DNA of 19,268 nt from JBGPYM01 sp041493205 (GTDB lineage Bacteria; Bacteroidota; Ignavibacteria; UBA10030; UBA6906): contig JBGPYM010000027.1 in NCBI GenBank assembly GCA_041493205.1, positions 1 through 19,268 on the forward strand, read 5' to 3'. This document shows positions 1-7,655 of this stretch, piece by piece. Position numbers and translations under genes: made by a program. The first letter of the stretch is position 1. Every line of letters begins with the position of its first letter. The notes under the pieces are model-generated. The model did no database searches. It saw only the letters and a list, made by a program, of their open reading frames with translations, and was not told where the DNA came from.

Positions 1-603
1 ATAAATGACGATGCCGAGCGACCAGATATCGGTCCGCTGGTCCACGTCGTCCCCCCGGGCCTGCTCGGGCGACATGTACGCCGCGGTGCCGAGCGTTGAG
101 CCGCTCCTGGTGACAAGTGCCCTCCCGCGGATCTTTGCCAGTCCGAAATCCATGATCTTGACCTGGCCGGACGGGGTGACCATGATATTGCCCGACTTGA
201 TGTCCCTGTGGACGACGCCCTTGTCATGGGCTGCCCGAAGGCCTTCGGCGATCTGCGTTGCGTATGCAACGACCTGGTCTATGGAGAGGTTGGCGCGCTG
301 TTCACCGCGCGAGAAGGTGCGCAATTCGCGCCCGTCGATGAACTCCATCACGATAAACGTCTCGTTGTCCACTTCCTCGACGGAGTAGATCGTGGCGATG
401 TTCGGGTGGTTCAGCGCTGCCGCTGCCTGGGCCTCGATCTTAAACCGCTCGTGTTCCTCGTCGCCGGCGGCGATGTACTGGGGGAGCGACTTGATCGCGA
501 CAAAGCGTTTGAGCCTGGTGTCCTCGGCTTTATAGACGACCCCCATCCCCCCTCTTCCCAGCTCCTCAAGAATGCGGTAATGAGATATCGTCTTTCCGAC
601 CAT
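1..603 (-). CDS. Ser/Thr protein kinase, N-terminal part (cut by window edge)
   Basis: This is a Hanks-type (PknB-like) protein kinase that phosphorylates Ser/Thr residues of unknown targets. The reading frame stays open to base 1, so only the first 201 residues are visible. Counted from the ATG at 603, the glycine loop GRGGMG is at 16-21, the ATP-binding Lys in VAIK is K38 and the helix-C Glu is probably E57. The catalytic loop HRDIKSGN is at 132-139, the DFG motif at 152-154 and the APE-equivalent SPE at 178-180, so the kinase appears active. The start at 603 is preferred because GGAG lies about 8 bases upstream and MVGKTISHYRIL is a typical opening. An in-frame ATG at 618 has no Shine-Dalgarno. 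Accessory domains such as TPR, PASTA or WD40 would lie outside the window. It reads away from the transhydrogenase 3' end, with a hairpin repeat in the gap. Confidence 0.95.
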   Translation of the reverse strand, partial: MVGKTISHYRILEELGRGGMGVVYKAEDTRLKRFVAIKSLPQYIAAGDEEHERFKIEAQAAAALNHPNIATIYSVEEVDNETFIVMEFIDGRELRTFSRGEQRANLSIDQVVAYATQIAEGLRAAHDKGVVHRDIKSGNIMVTPSGQVKIMDFGLAKIRGRALVTRSGSTLGTAAYMSPEQARGDDVDQRTDIWSLGIVIY

Positions 604-661
604 AAGGAGGGACTCCATGGCAAAGTGAAAAATCAATTAACAGTGGGAACGGTCGTAGTGG

Positions 662-681
662 CACGGGCGTCCTCGCCCGTG
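662..681. repeat. Dispersed intergenic hairpin repeat, copy 1
   Basis: A perfect 8-bp stem, CACGGGCG / CGCCCGTG, closes a TCCT loop and is preceded by GTAGTGG. The same core (TAGTGGCACGGGCGTC) recurs at 18009-18032, with a variant at 18054-18080. It lies 28 bases beyond the stop codon of the pntB fusion and upstream of the kinase gene, both on the minus strand. It could terminate transhydrogenase transcription, but no T-tract follows on either strand. Confidence 0.75.
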
Positions 682-708
682 GCTTTTCGCCGGTGGAGAG
701 TGATCCCC

Positions 709-2511
709 TCAGGATTTCATCGCCGCAAAGAGCTTGCTCAGGCTGTCTTTCGCATCGCCAAAGAGCATCATGCACTTGGGATTGAAATACAGATCGTTAT
801 CCACGCCGGCGAATCCAGGTCGCATGCTCCTCTTCAGCACGATAATCGACTTGGCCTGTTCCACTTCCAGGATCGGCATCCCGTACAGGGGGCTGTCCTT
901 CTTGTTTCTTGCCGCCGGGTTGGTGACATCATTGGCGCCGACCACCAGTGCCACGTCCGCTTGGCCGAAGTACGGGTTGATCTGCTCCATCTCATAAAGC
1001 TGATCGTACGGCACATTTGCCTCGGCCAGCAGCACGTTCATGTGCCCGGGCATCCGGCCGGCGACGGGATGTATCGCGTACTTCACGTCGATGTCACGCT
1101 TCATGAGCAGCTTCGCAAGTTCCGCCACGCCGTGCTGCGCCTGCGCGACAGCCATCCCGTACCCGGGCACGATGATGACGGACCGTGCGCCGTCTAGCAA
1201 CGCCGGGACCTCTTCCGGCTGAATGCTCCGCGTCGATCCAAGCTGGGCCGATGTTATCTCGGCGGACTCTTCTCTCACTTTGCCGAACGCGCCGAAGAGT
1301 ACATTGACCGCCGACCGGTTCATCGCGCGGCACATCAGCATGGCAAGGAGGAAGCCCGAGGTTCCGTCCAGTGAACCGGTGATGATCTGGATCTTGTTCA
1401 TCAGGACGAACCCCATCGACGCGTCCGCGAGTCCTCCGTACGAATTCAGGAGGGCGATGACGACGGGCATGTCCGCGGCGCCGATGGGGATGACGAGGAG
1501 AAGTCCGAACAACAGTGCCAGGGCCACCATGACCTCGAAGACCAGCTCCTGACCCGGCACGACAATCAGGCCGACCAGGCTGACGACGATGATCGCCAGC
1601 AGGGCGAGATTGATAAGGTTTTGTCCTTTATAGGTGATTGGATGTCCCGGCAGGAGCCCCTGTAGCTTTGCCGCTGCCATAAGGCTGCCGGTGAATGTCA
1701 GACCGCCGATAATCACCTCGAAGCCCAGGGCGGTCATGGTGACCTGGCTGAGGGCGCCGTGGAGACGGAAGTACTCGGACACTCCCACCAGGCATGCGGC
1801 AAGTGCCCCGAGCGAATGGGAGAGCGCCGTTCGCTGGGGGACGGCCGTCATCGGGATTTTCAGCCCCATCGTCCCGCCGATAATCGCACCAAGACCCATG
1901 CCGACAAAAATCCATGTATAACTGACAATCTCGTGGTGGAACAGGGTCCCGACCACCGCGAGCAACATCCCGAACTCGGCGGCAAACATGCCCCGACGCG
2001 CGTACCGGGGCGAGCTGAGCCCCTTCAACCCCATGATGAACAGGGCCGCTGAAATGATGTAGAAGTACTGCAGCGCCTGGTTTGGAACGGTCTCGGTAAA
2101 GAAAGTGGTCGCGTCCCGCCGCACTTCCCCCGAGAAGTAGAAGAGGAACAACATGCCCGCGACAAGCACGGGAATGCCAAGCATGATCCGCGGATCGAGA
2201 TGGAGTTTCCTTCGCCGCGCGCCCTGCTCCTTGGTCGTCTTAAACATCTTCAGCATGCGGTCCGTAATCAGGAATCCGCCCACAACGTTCGTCGACGAAC
2301 AGGTCACCGCGATGAAACCGAGCACGGTACTCAGCGGTCCGTGGTCCGACCCCGCAACGACGAGGGACCCGACCAGCGAAATCCCCGCGATGGCGTTGGT
2401 CGCAGACATCAGCGGCGTGTGGAGCAGCGGCGGCACCCGGGTAATAAGGTGGTACCCGAGGAAGCCGGCGAGCATGAAGATGTATAGGCCTATTTCCAGT
2501 TCGGAAGTCAT
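709..2511 (-). CDS. pntB: NAD(P) transhydrogenase: alpha2 membrane domain fused to beta subunit
   Basis: This is part of the proton-translocating transhydrogenase, which transfers hydride between NADH and NADP+ and couples it to proton movement across the inner membrane. The protein has 600 residues, against roughly 460 for an ordinary PntB. Residues 1-91 match the membrane tail normally found at the PntA C terminus or as a separate PntAb, including LLHTPLMSATNAIAGI and TDRMLKMF. A linker with an extra hydrophobic stretch (about 107-128) follows. The PntB membrane domain begins near 144, and the NADP-binding domain III is at the C terminus (VPGYGMAVAQAQHGV, PVAGRMPGHMNVLLAEA, VGANDVTNPAA). 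The ATG overlaps the upstream pntA stop in ATGA, which suggests translational coupling. The Shine-Dalgarno is weak. The domain split differs from the E. coli and Rhodospirillum layouts. Confidence 0.96.
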   Translation of the reverse strand: MTSELEIGLYIFMLAGFLGYHLITRVPPLLHTPLMSATNAIAGISLVGSLVVAGSDHGPLSTVLGFIAVTCSSTNVVGGFLITDRMLKMFKTTKEQGARRRKLHLDPRIMLGIPVLVAGMLFLFYFSGEVRRDATTFFTETVPNQALQYFYIISAALFIMGLKGLSSPRYARRGMFAAEFGMLLAVVGTLFHHEIVSYTWIFVGMGLGAIIGGTMGLKIPMTAVPQRTALSHSLGALAACLVGVSEYFRLHGALSQVTMTALGFEVIIGGLTFTGSLMAAAKLQGLLPGHPITYKGQNLINLALLAIIVVSLVGLIVVPGQELVFEVMVALALLFGLLLVIPIGAADMPVVIALLNSYGGLADASMGFVLMNKIQIITGSLDGTSGFLLAMLMCRAMNRSAVNVLFGAFGKVREESAEITSAQLGSTRSIQPEEVPALLDGARSVIIVPGYGMAVAQAQHGVAELAKLLMKRDIDVKYAIHPVAGRMPGHMNVLLAEANVPYDQLYEMEQINPYFGQADVALVVGANDVTNPAARNKKDSPLYGMPILEVEQAKSIIVLKRSMRPGFAGVDNDLYFNPKCMMLFGDAKDSLSKLFAAMKS

Positions 2512-3695
2512 GGCGTTCCCGGTGAATTCTTATTGCCGGAAGGGGCGTTCATGTCGGGCAGTCCGAGGATCTTGCGCAACGGGGCGCTGATAACCTCCCC
2601 CTTGTGTGTAAGAAGCGACTCGCGAATGATCTGATCCTCGAGGTCGACCGTAATCTTCCCATCCTTCATCAGGTTTTGAAGAAACGAGGTGATATTTCTC
2701 GCGTACATCTGGCTCGCGTGATACGGGATCGTGGAGGGGAGGTTGGTGGGCCCTTCGATGATGACGCCCCCCGTGACAACTGTTTCTCCCGCTCTGGTCA
2801 GTTCGCAGTTTCCCCCACCCTCAGCCGCAAGGTCAACGATCACCGATCCCGGGCGCATCCCGTCCACCATTTCCCTGGTGACAAGCACGGGAGATTTCTT
2901 GCCGGGGATGGCCGCCGTCGTGATGACGACGTCGCTCTCGGCGACAACATGGATCATCATCTCCCGCTGTCGGCGGTAGAAATCCTCGCCGAGATCCTTC
3001 GCGTATCCGCCGGACGTTTCCGATCCCTTGGTCTCCAGCGTGAGTTCCACGAATTTTCCGCCGAGGCTTTCGACCTGCTCTTTTGCAATGGGACGGACGT
3101 CGTACGCCTGGACGACCGCGCCAAGGCGGCGGGCAGTCGCGATGGCCTGGAGCCCCGCCACCCCCGCTCCTACGACGAAGACCTTCGCGGGGCTGATGGC
3201 GCCTGCGGCCGTGATTGTCATGGGGAATATCTTATTGAGCGCATGCGCCGCGATCAGGACCGCCTTGTAGCCCGAGAGGCTCGCCATGGATGTGAGAGCG
3301 TCCATGGATTGCGACCGCGCGATGCGGGGAAGAAACTCGAGTGCAAACGATGTGACGCCCCGCTCGGCAAGAACCCGCACCGTCGGGGGTGACTGGTATG
3401 GGCTGAGGAGTCCGAGGACGCATTGGCCGGAACGGAGGTGCCGGAGGTCGTCGTCCGATTCACCAAATCCGTGCAGGCGGACGATCACGTCGGCTTCCGT
3501 GTAGACCTCTGCGCGCCCGGAGGCGAACCGCACTCCCTGCTCCTCGTACATGGCCCGGGGAAATCCCGCAGGATCCCCTGCCCCCGGTTCCATGATGACG
3601 GAAACCCCCGCTTTGGCAAGAAGCGGGACGACCGTTGGGACGAGGGGAACGCGTCGTTCGCCTGGATGGGTGTCGACTGTCACGCCTGCGATCAT
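2508..3695 (-). CDS. pntA: NAD(P) transhydrogenase alpha1 subunit (NAD-binding)
   Basis: This is the soluble NAD(H)-binding domain I of transhydrogenase and docks on the cytoplasmic face of the fused alpha2-beta partner. The 395 residues resemble alanine dehydrogenase/PntA. The start region has THPGERRVPLVP and the Rossmann fold has VVGAGVAGLQAIATARRLGA followed by YDVRP. The C terminus ends in a short Asn/Ser/Gly/Pro tail with no membrane helix, which agrees with the membrane piece being in the next gene. The ATG at 3695 was chosen because AGGGA sits 5 bases upstream and MIAGVTVDTHPGERR is the family's usual opening. The frame is open for another 34 codons upstream, but those are basic, unconserved and probably untranslated leader. 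It is first in a two-gene operon transcribed from the promoter at 3837-3865. Confidence 0.95.
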   Translation of the reverse strand: MIAGVTVDTHPGERRVPLVPTVVPLLAKAGVSVIMEPGAGDPAGFPRAMYEEQGVRFASGRAEVYTEADVIVRLHGFGESDDDLRHLRSGQCVLGLLSPYQSPPTVRVLAERGVTSFALEFLPRIARSQSMDALTSMASLSGYKAVLIAAHALNKIFPMTITAAGAISPAKVFVVGAGVAGLQAIATARRLGAVVQAYDVRPIAKEQVESLGGKFVELTLETKGSETSGGYAKDLGEDFYRRQREMMIHVVAESDVVITTAAIPGKKSPVLVTREMVDGMRPGSVIVDLAAEGGGNCELTRAGETVVTGGVIIEGPTNLPSTIPYHASQMYARNITSFLQNLMKDGKITVDLEDQIIRESLLTHKGEVISAPLRKILGLPDMNAPSGNKNSPGTP

Positions 3696-3836
3696 ACCAT
3701 TCCCTGCAATCGTTCGATTTCGATATCCAGTTGGCCTCGACCGGTGCTGCGCAACGTGTCTGGCGCCCCCCCAAGCCCGGGGGAGGCCCCTGCTCAAGTG
3801 CGAAGGCGGAGGGGGGAAAACGGGGAAGATTGCGAG

Positions 3837-3865
3837 ATATTACCGTATATTCTTCACTGTGTCAA
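3837..3865 (-). promoter_or_regulatory. Sigma-70-type promoter of the pnt operon
   Basis: On the minus strand a perfect -35 TTGACA (3865-3860) is followed by a 17-bp spacer and a -10 TAATAT (3842-3837), which matches TATAAT at 4 of 6 positions. Transcription would start near 3830 and leave a leader of about 135 bases before pntA. That leader contains a C-run and G-run around 3765-3784 that could form a GC-rich hairpin. The promoter lies just upstream of the divergently oriented sigma-factor gene. The assignment rests on consensus matching only. Confidence 0.6.
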
Positions 3866-3884
3866 GGGGTTACACGGCCTTTCC

Positions 3885-4487
3885 ATGGTTGACGAACCCG
3901 CCTCCGCTAACTTTCGCCCTCCGCCGGGCATCTCACTCCATATGGACGCAGATCCTGACCTCGTACTCCTGCAGGCGCTTCAGCAAGGGGGCAACGATGC
4001 GGCGAAGTCGTTTCTGCGCCGCTTCCGGGACTCTGTGTATCGCTATTCCAGGTCGCTCTTGAACGACCGGGACGAAGCGGAAGACGCCACACAAGACGTT
4101 TTCGAACTCATCCTCTCGGGGAAAGCGTCCGTCAGGGATGTCGAACACGTTAGACCGTGGTTGTTCCAGGTGACAAGGAACCGGTGCCTGATGATGTTGC
4201 GTGCCGGGAAACGGGCGCCGGCCCTGGAATCCTCAGATGGCCTGTGGGATGGGAAGTCGCCATACGAACTCGCGGTGGACGCGGATATTGGTGCCGCGAT
4301 CCGCCAGGCAGTTGGCCGCTTGAAATCTGATTATAGGGAGGTGGTTATTCTCCGGGAGTATGAAGATCTCACGTACGATGAGATTGCGCATACGATAGGG
4401 ATGCCGGTCAGCACAGTGAAGTTCCGGCTCTACAAGGCACGGGAGGCGCTCGCATCGCTCCTCGCCTACCTTGAACATGAGCGCTGA
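3885..4487 (+). CDS. ECF-type RNA polymerase sigma factor
   Basis: This is an extracytoplasmic-function sigma-70 factor that directs RNA polymerase to a specific promoter set when released from its anti-sigma factor. Region 2 is visible around FLRRFRDSVYRYSRSLLNDRDEAEDATQDVF. Region 4 (RLKSDYREVVILREYEDLTYDEIAHTIGMPVSTVKFRLYKAREAL) carries the DNA-binding helix-turn-helix at the C terminus. The start is uncertain. The ATG at 3885 gives 200 residues and the ATG at 3942 (MDADPDLVLLQAL) gives 181. The shorter form looks more like a standard ECF protein, but neither has a good Shine-Dalgarno. The gene lies 53 bases before the anti-sigma gene and probably forms an operon with it and the CHASE2-like gene. 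No self-type ECF promoter could be recognised upstream. Confidence 0.93.
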   Translation: MVDEPASANFRPPPGISLHMDADPDLVLLQALQQGGNDAAKSFLRRFRDSVYRYSRSLLNDRDEAEDATQDVFELILSGKASVRDVEHVRPWLFQVTRNRCLMMLRAGKRAPALESSDGLWDGKSPYELAVDADIGAAIRQAVGRLKSDYREVVILREYEDLTYDEIAHTIGMPVSTVKFRLYKAREALASLLAYLEHER

Positions 4488-4540
4488 GACTGCCGCTCTC
4501 CGTACGACCGAACGTGTACCGAATGTTGAAAGGGCCAGCT

Positions 4541-4933
4541 ATGACATGCGATGATTGGCGACTCGAGATCAGTGCCTGGGAAGATGGGGAGCTGGAAGAA
4601 GCCGACGAACCGGCGCTCTTCGGTCACCTGGCGGCGTGCAACGCGTGCCGGTTGTTTAACCGCCGCGTGCGAACACTCCGGCAGATGCTCGCTCGAGGCC
4701 GGGTTTCCGGTTCCAGCAGCGCGGAGGGCGAAAGGAATACGCTCTACCCGGAACGTAAAGCCGTAGGGTTCGGGGCGCTGTTCATTCTTACAGCCATCGT
4801 CGCATCGTTTATTGGTCTAGTGATTCTTCTTTCCGCCCCGCACAGATCGGAAAGCATCACCGGGAAAGAGCCGGCAGGGGATGCATACCGATATGAACTT
4901 CCCGACCGGTATACGGGCGGAGGCCGGCGATGA
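4541..4933 (+). CDS. Membrane-bound zinc-finger anti-sigma factor
   Basis: This protein probably binds and silences the sigma factor encoded just upstream. The 130-residue product has the ZAS/zf-HC2 pattern: C3, then H29-x3-C33-x2-C36 (HLAACNAC), in an acidic N-terminal cytoplasmic domain. One transmembrane helix follows at about 74-98, and a short polar tail of about 30 residues lies outside. The ATG at 4541 was chosen because AAAGGG lies 7 bases upstream. Another in-frame ATG at 4514 adds nine unconserved residues. The stop overlaps the start of the next gene in ATGA, so the two are probably made in step. The external tail is too small to be a sensor domain by itself, which leaves sensing open to the next gene's product. 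Confidence 0.9.
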   Translation: MTCDDWRLEISAWEDGELEEADEPALFGHLAACNACRLFNRRVRTLRQMLARGRVSGSSSAEGERNTLYPERKAVGFGALFILTAIVASFIGLVILLSAPHRSESITGKEPAGDAYRYELPDRYTGGGRR

Positions 4934-6396
4934 AATCGCAGCGTTCAATAATGCTTGCCCTCGCGCTGATCCTCGCAGGATTTGTCGGTCTCCGGTTCAT
5001 CCCCATGAAGGGTCTTGTGGCGCGGGGCGGCTTGCTTGAAGCGCTCCAACTCTTGCGCATGCTCGGCGTGGAGACCCCCGATGAATTCCTGGTGCCGGTT
5101 GTCCTCTATGTTCTCCTCGGGGCGGTGACGGTTGTCATCCTTGTTCGGCTCGCTCTACTCCTTCGTGCGGACAAAGCCTCGGGGCATCGCACAATGCAGG
5201 ATCAACCTCTCGGGTTTGTCGGGCGCTCGAGCCGCGCCTTATTCGACAGGGGAGGGCTCCTGCTGCGCCTCGTGATCGCAGGTGGTTGCATACTGGTCAC
5301 TGTCCTTGGGGTACGAAGGGCTGCGCCGCTCGATTCCTCTGCGCTGCGGGTTGTCGCCAGTGCGCAGCCGGATGAGAGCAATCTCGTTGCAGCGCATATG
5401 ACTCTGTTGAACAATGACTATGCTCGTTACTTGCGCAATACTGCGAGACTGGTCCGTGAAATGAACAAATCGAAACCGGCGTTATTTGTCGTGCCGGTCC
5501 CGTGGTGGGCGTTCGAGGACACTTCTGCCGATCAGCGTTTTTTGAATGAGTCACCAAACGTCCTGCAATACCGCCTGCCCCTCTGGCTGATCACAAACAC
5601 CCCCCCTCCCGGGCAGGATGTCATTGTAAGCGACTACCGGCTTGTCGGGTCATCTCTCGACGAATCCTCAAGGTTGGGCCCATGGCCTACGCCGCTTCTT
5701 CAATGGAGTCCTTTCATCAGGTTGCGGTATTGGATCGCTGACTCCGTTCAGACTGTGATGGACGTGTCGCTTGCCGCGGCTCTCAAGCTGCAAAAGACAG
5801 ACTTTCCCGCGCGCTATAGCCGCGGGGGCCAGGTATATCGCATCGGAGCCCTCTCGATTCCCGTGGACGAGGAAGGGCGGTCCTATGCCATGTATTCATA
5901 CCCTTACGACATGTCTGCGGTGGTGTCTGCGAACGAATCGAAGTCGGGGGAATTGCGGTATGTAACCCCAACGGGAGAATCTGATACCCTTTCCGGAAAT
6001 GCAGGGCGACGAATCACGGGGAAGACGGTCTTTGTCGATGTCCATGATAATGGATTCCCGTTATCCAGATATGCATTCTTTCCGATGGAATGTGCATCAA
6101 TCACCGCAAGCATATTGCACAATGCAGTGGTTCGACGCGCGGACAACGTTGAGGCCTTGTGCATTGGCGGCATTATCCTGATTTCCGTCCTGCTCTTCCG
6201 TTTTTCATCGTACGGTATCGCCGTCCCGTGCACGCTTGCCGCGGGCGTCGCGCTCGCGGGCCTTTCCATCTCGATGGCCCGATCCGCCGGCATATTCTTG
6301 CAGGCCTTCTATTTTCCCGGAACAGCCATCCTCTGCGTTTTGATCTTCACGCTGGTCCGCCTGGTCTACGGTGCCGGCAGAACTCGGCCTGTTTGA
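4930..6396 (+). CDS. CHASE2-like membrane protein without output domain
   Basis: The 488-residue protein has about six membrane segments (about 7-24, 53-79, 110-129, 409-426, 429-449, 454-480) and a large loop at 130-405, predicted outside the membrane. The loop and its flank resemble CHASE2 sensor domains. IPVDEEGRSYAMYSYP (310-325) fits the 'D-x-x-G-R' strand. ITGKTVFVDV (362-371) fits the 'gKiVlIG' strand. SITASILHNAVV (390-401) fits the helix that precedes the three closing helices. Ordinary CHASE2 proteins continue into a cyclase, kinase or GGDEF domain, but this one stops seven residues after the last helix. It overlaps the anti-sigma gene in ATGA, which suggests it senses a signal for that sigma/anti-sigma pair. 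The CHASE2 assignment comes from motif resemblance and the role is inferred. Confidence 0.6.
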   Translation: MKSQRSIMLALALILAGFVGLRFIPMKGLVARGGLLEALQLLRMLGVETPDEFLVPVVLYVLLGAVTVVILVRLALLLRADKASGHRTMQDQPLGFVGRSSRALFDRGGLLLRLVIAGGCILVTVLGVRRAAPLDSSALRVVASAQPDESNLVAAHMTLLNNDYARYLRNTARLVREMNKSKPALFVVPVPWWAFEDTSADQRFLNESPNVLQYRLPLWLITNTPPPGQDVIVSDYRLVGSSLDESSRLGPWPTPLLQWSPFIRLRYWIADSVQTVMDVSLAAALKLQKTDFPARYSRGGQVYRIGALSIPVDEEGRSYAMYSYPYDMSAVVSANESKSGELRYVTPTGESDTLSGNAGRRITGKTVFVDVHDNGFPLSRYAFFPMECASITASILHNAVVRRADNVEALCIGGIILISVLLFRFSSYGIAVPCTLAAGVALAGLSISMARSAGIFLQAFYFPGTAILCVLIFTLVRLVYGAGRTRPV

Positions 6397-6404
6397 TCCC
6401 GAAA

Positions 6405-6438
6405 CACACAATCCATCCCCGGAGGGATGGATTGTGTG
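6405..6438. terminator. Bidirectional hairpin terminator between convergent genes
   Basis: A perfect 15-bp inverted repeat (CACACAATCCATCCC at 6405-6419 and its complement at 6424-6438) encloses a 4-base loop, CGGA. It starts eight bases after the stop of the CHASE2-like gene and lies 34 bases beyond the stop of the convergent cytochrome gene, so it can serve both transcripts. No T-run follows on either strand, so it is not a classical rho-independent terminator, but the stem is long and perfect. Confidence 0.7.
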
Positions 6439-6471
6439 GTGGACTTCTGTACACCGTGGAACCGCTGACCT

Positions 6472-7590
6472 CTACTTCACCAGGGCAAGCTTCTGTGTGG
6501 CGGAGAAAGTTCCTGCCTGCATCCTGGAGAAGTAAACTCCGCTCGCAACCCGCATGCTGTTATCATCGGTGCCGTCCCAGTCGACGACGAACGTTCCCGG
6601 CGAGTAATCCTGATGGTCGATGAGCGTCTTGACCAGTCTCCCGTGGATGTCATAGATGGAAAGCTCCACCCGCTCCGATTTCGGAAGGGAGAACTGCAAC
6701 TTCGTCGACGGATTGAAGGGATTTGGGTAGTTGGGTCTGAGAGCATAGGTGGAGCCGACTGCCTCAATCTGGTTGACAGACGCGGTGGGAGCGTGAGGAT
6801 CGCCATGGCACTGACCACATTCCATCTTGGCTGCGACGTTATTGACGACCGTTGAGCTGTGACAGGTATTGCAGGTGGCGATACTCGCCGGCGGGACATA
6901 GAGTGCGGCAAACGTCCCATCGACGTTGTCATTCAGGATCTTCGCAGCGTACGCCGCGACGTCTCCCGTCAATCGCGCGCAACGTTCTTTCCGCTCGTTG
7001 GACGAGACCGCAAAGTGGGATGCCACACACCACTCACTGTTTGAGACGTGACACAGGACAGACCCTGAGATATTCTGTGGAAGGACCTGGTCATACCTGG
7101 TGTCGGTAAACGTGTGAGCTACTGCATACTGGTTGCTGATATCCGTTGGAAACCGGACCTGTGTGTACCAGCCGAGGAGCTCGTTCACCAGTATGTCGGA
7201 GGTCGCTTTCGGAGTTACGAGACTGATCAGCGCTGCAGCGCCATTGATTGCCCCGCACAGAGTCCCCCAGCCGACTGCACCACCAGCGCCGAATACCATG
7301 ATCTCCGAAGGAAGTGATAAAAACGGCTCTCCCACCAGAGTCCGTAATTCGGACATCAGGGCATGGAACGCACCGTATGCGCATCCTTTGCCGCTGTAAT
7401 AGCTGTCGTGGCCCAGGATGCGGACCTTCTCGGGATCAAGCTTCTGATAGGGCCACGGCCACGGGGTTGCGACCGTCCCGGCGAGGGTCTTCGATCCGAA
7501 TGCGGTCATCGCACCGGCTCCAACAGCAACCGCTGCGGCCATCTTGGTCGTATTGGCGAGAAATTGCTTTCGGGTCAGGCTCTGTTCCAT
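6472..7590 (-). CDS. Exported split-Soret-like dihaem cytochrome c with T9SS sorting domain
   Basis: The 372-residue protein appears to be a redox protein of the C-GCAxxG-C-C/split-Soret cytochrome family. The signal region TRKQFL followed by a hydrophobic stretch (residues 6-36) is a Lys-variant of the Tat motif. The core has conserved-looking cysteines C70 (GKGCAYG), C112 (TLCGAINGA), C180, C188 and C204. Two CxxCH haem-binding sites follow at 240-244 and 258-262. Residues from about 283 to the end form a type IX secretion sorting domain (NYPNPFNPST, YDIHGRLVKTL, SGVYF, ending KLALVK), so the protein should cross the outer membrane or sit on the cell surface. The ATG at 7590 has AAAGGA in good position. 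It follows the marR gene on the same strand. Its place next to the hydrogenase suggests electron transfer, which is inferred. Confidence 0.82.
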   Translation of the reverse strand: MEQSLTRKQFLANTTKMAAAVAVGAGAMTAFGSKTLAGTVATPWPWPYQKLDPEKVRILGHDSYYSGKGCAYGAFHALMSELRTLVGEPFLSLPSEIMVFGAGGAVGWGTLCGAINGAAALISLVTPKATSDILVNELLGWYTQVRFPTDISNQYAVAHTFTDTRYDQVLPQNISGSVLCHVSNSEWCVASHFAVSSNERKERCARLTGDVAAYAAKILNDNVDGTFAALYVPPASIATCNTCHSSTVVNNVAAKMECGQCHGDPHAPTASVNQIEAVGSTYALRPNYPNPFNPSTKLQFSLPKSERVELSIYDIHGRLVKTLIDHQDYSPGTFVVDWDGTDDNSMRVASGVYFSRMQAGTFSATQKLALVK

Positions 7591-7655
7591 GCAAGGGTCC
7601 TTTCGTTTTTTTTGTGTGGGAATGCGAAATGGGGCTGCAGAGGAGGCTCCCCGGC

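Noticed and set aside
208..1197. Plus-strand open frame of 329 codons
   Set aside because: It runs antisense to both the kinase and pntB, and both minus-strand frames carry unmistakable catalytic or binding motifs.
2604..3392. Plus-strand open frame of 262 codons
   Set aside because: It is a shadow of pntA on the opposite strand with no recognisable domain.
3829..3851. TTGCGA and TATATT as a plus-strand promoter for the sigma gene
   Set aside because: The spacer is only about 10 bases, far from the 16-18 needed. The same bases form a well-spaced minus-strand promoter instead.
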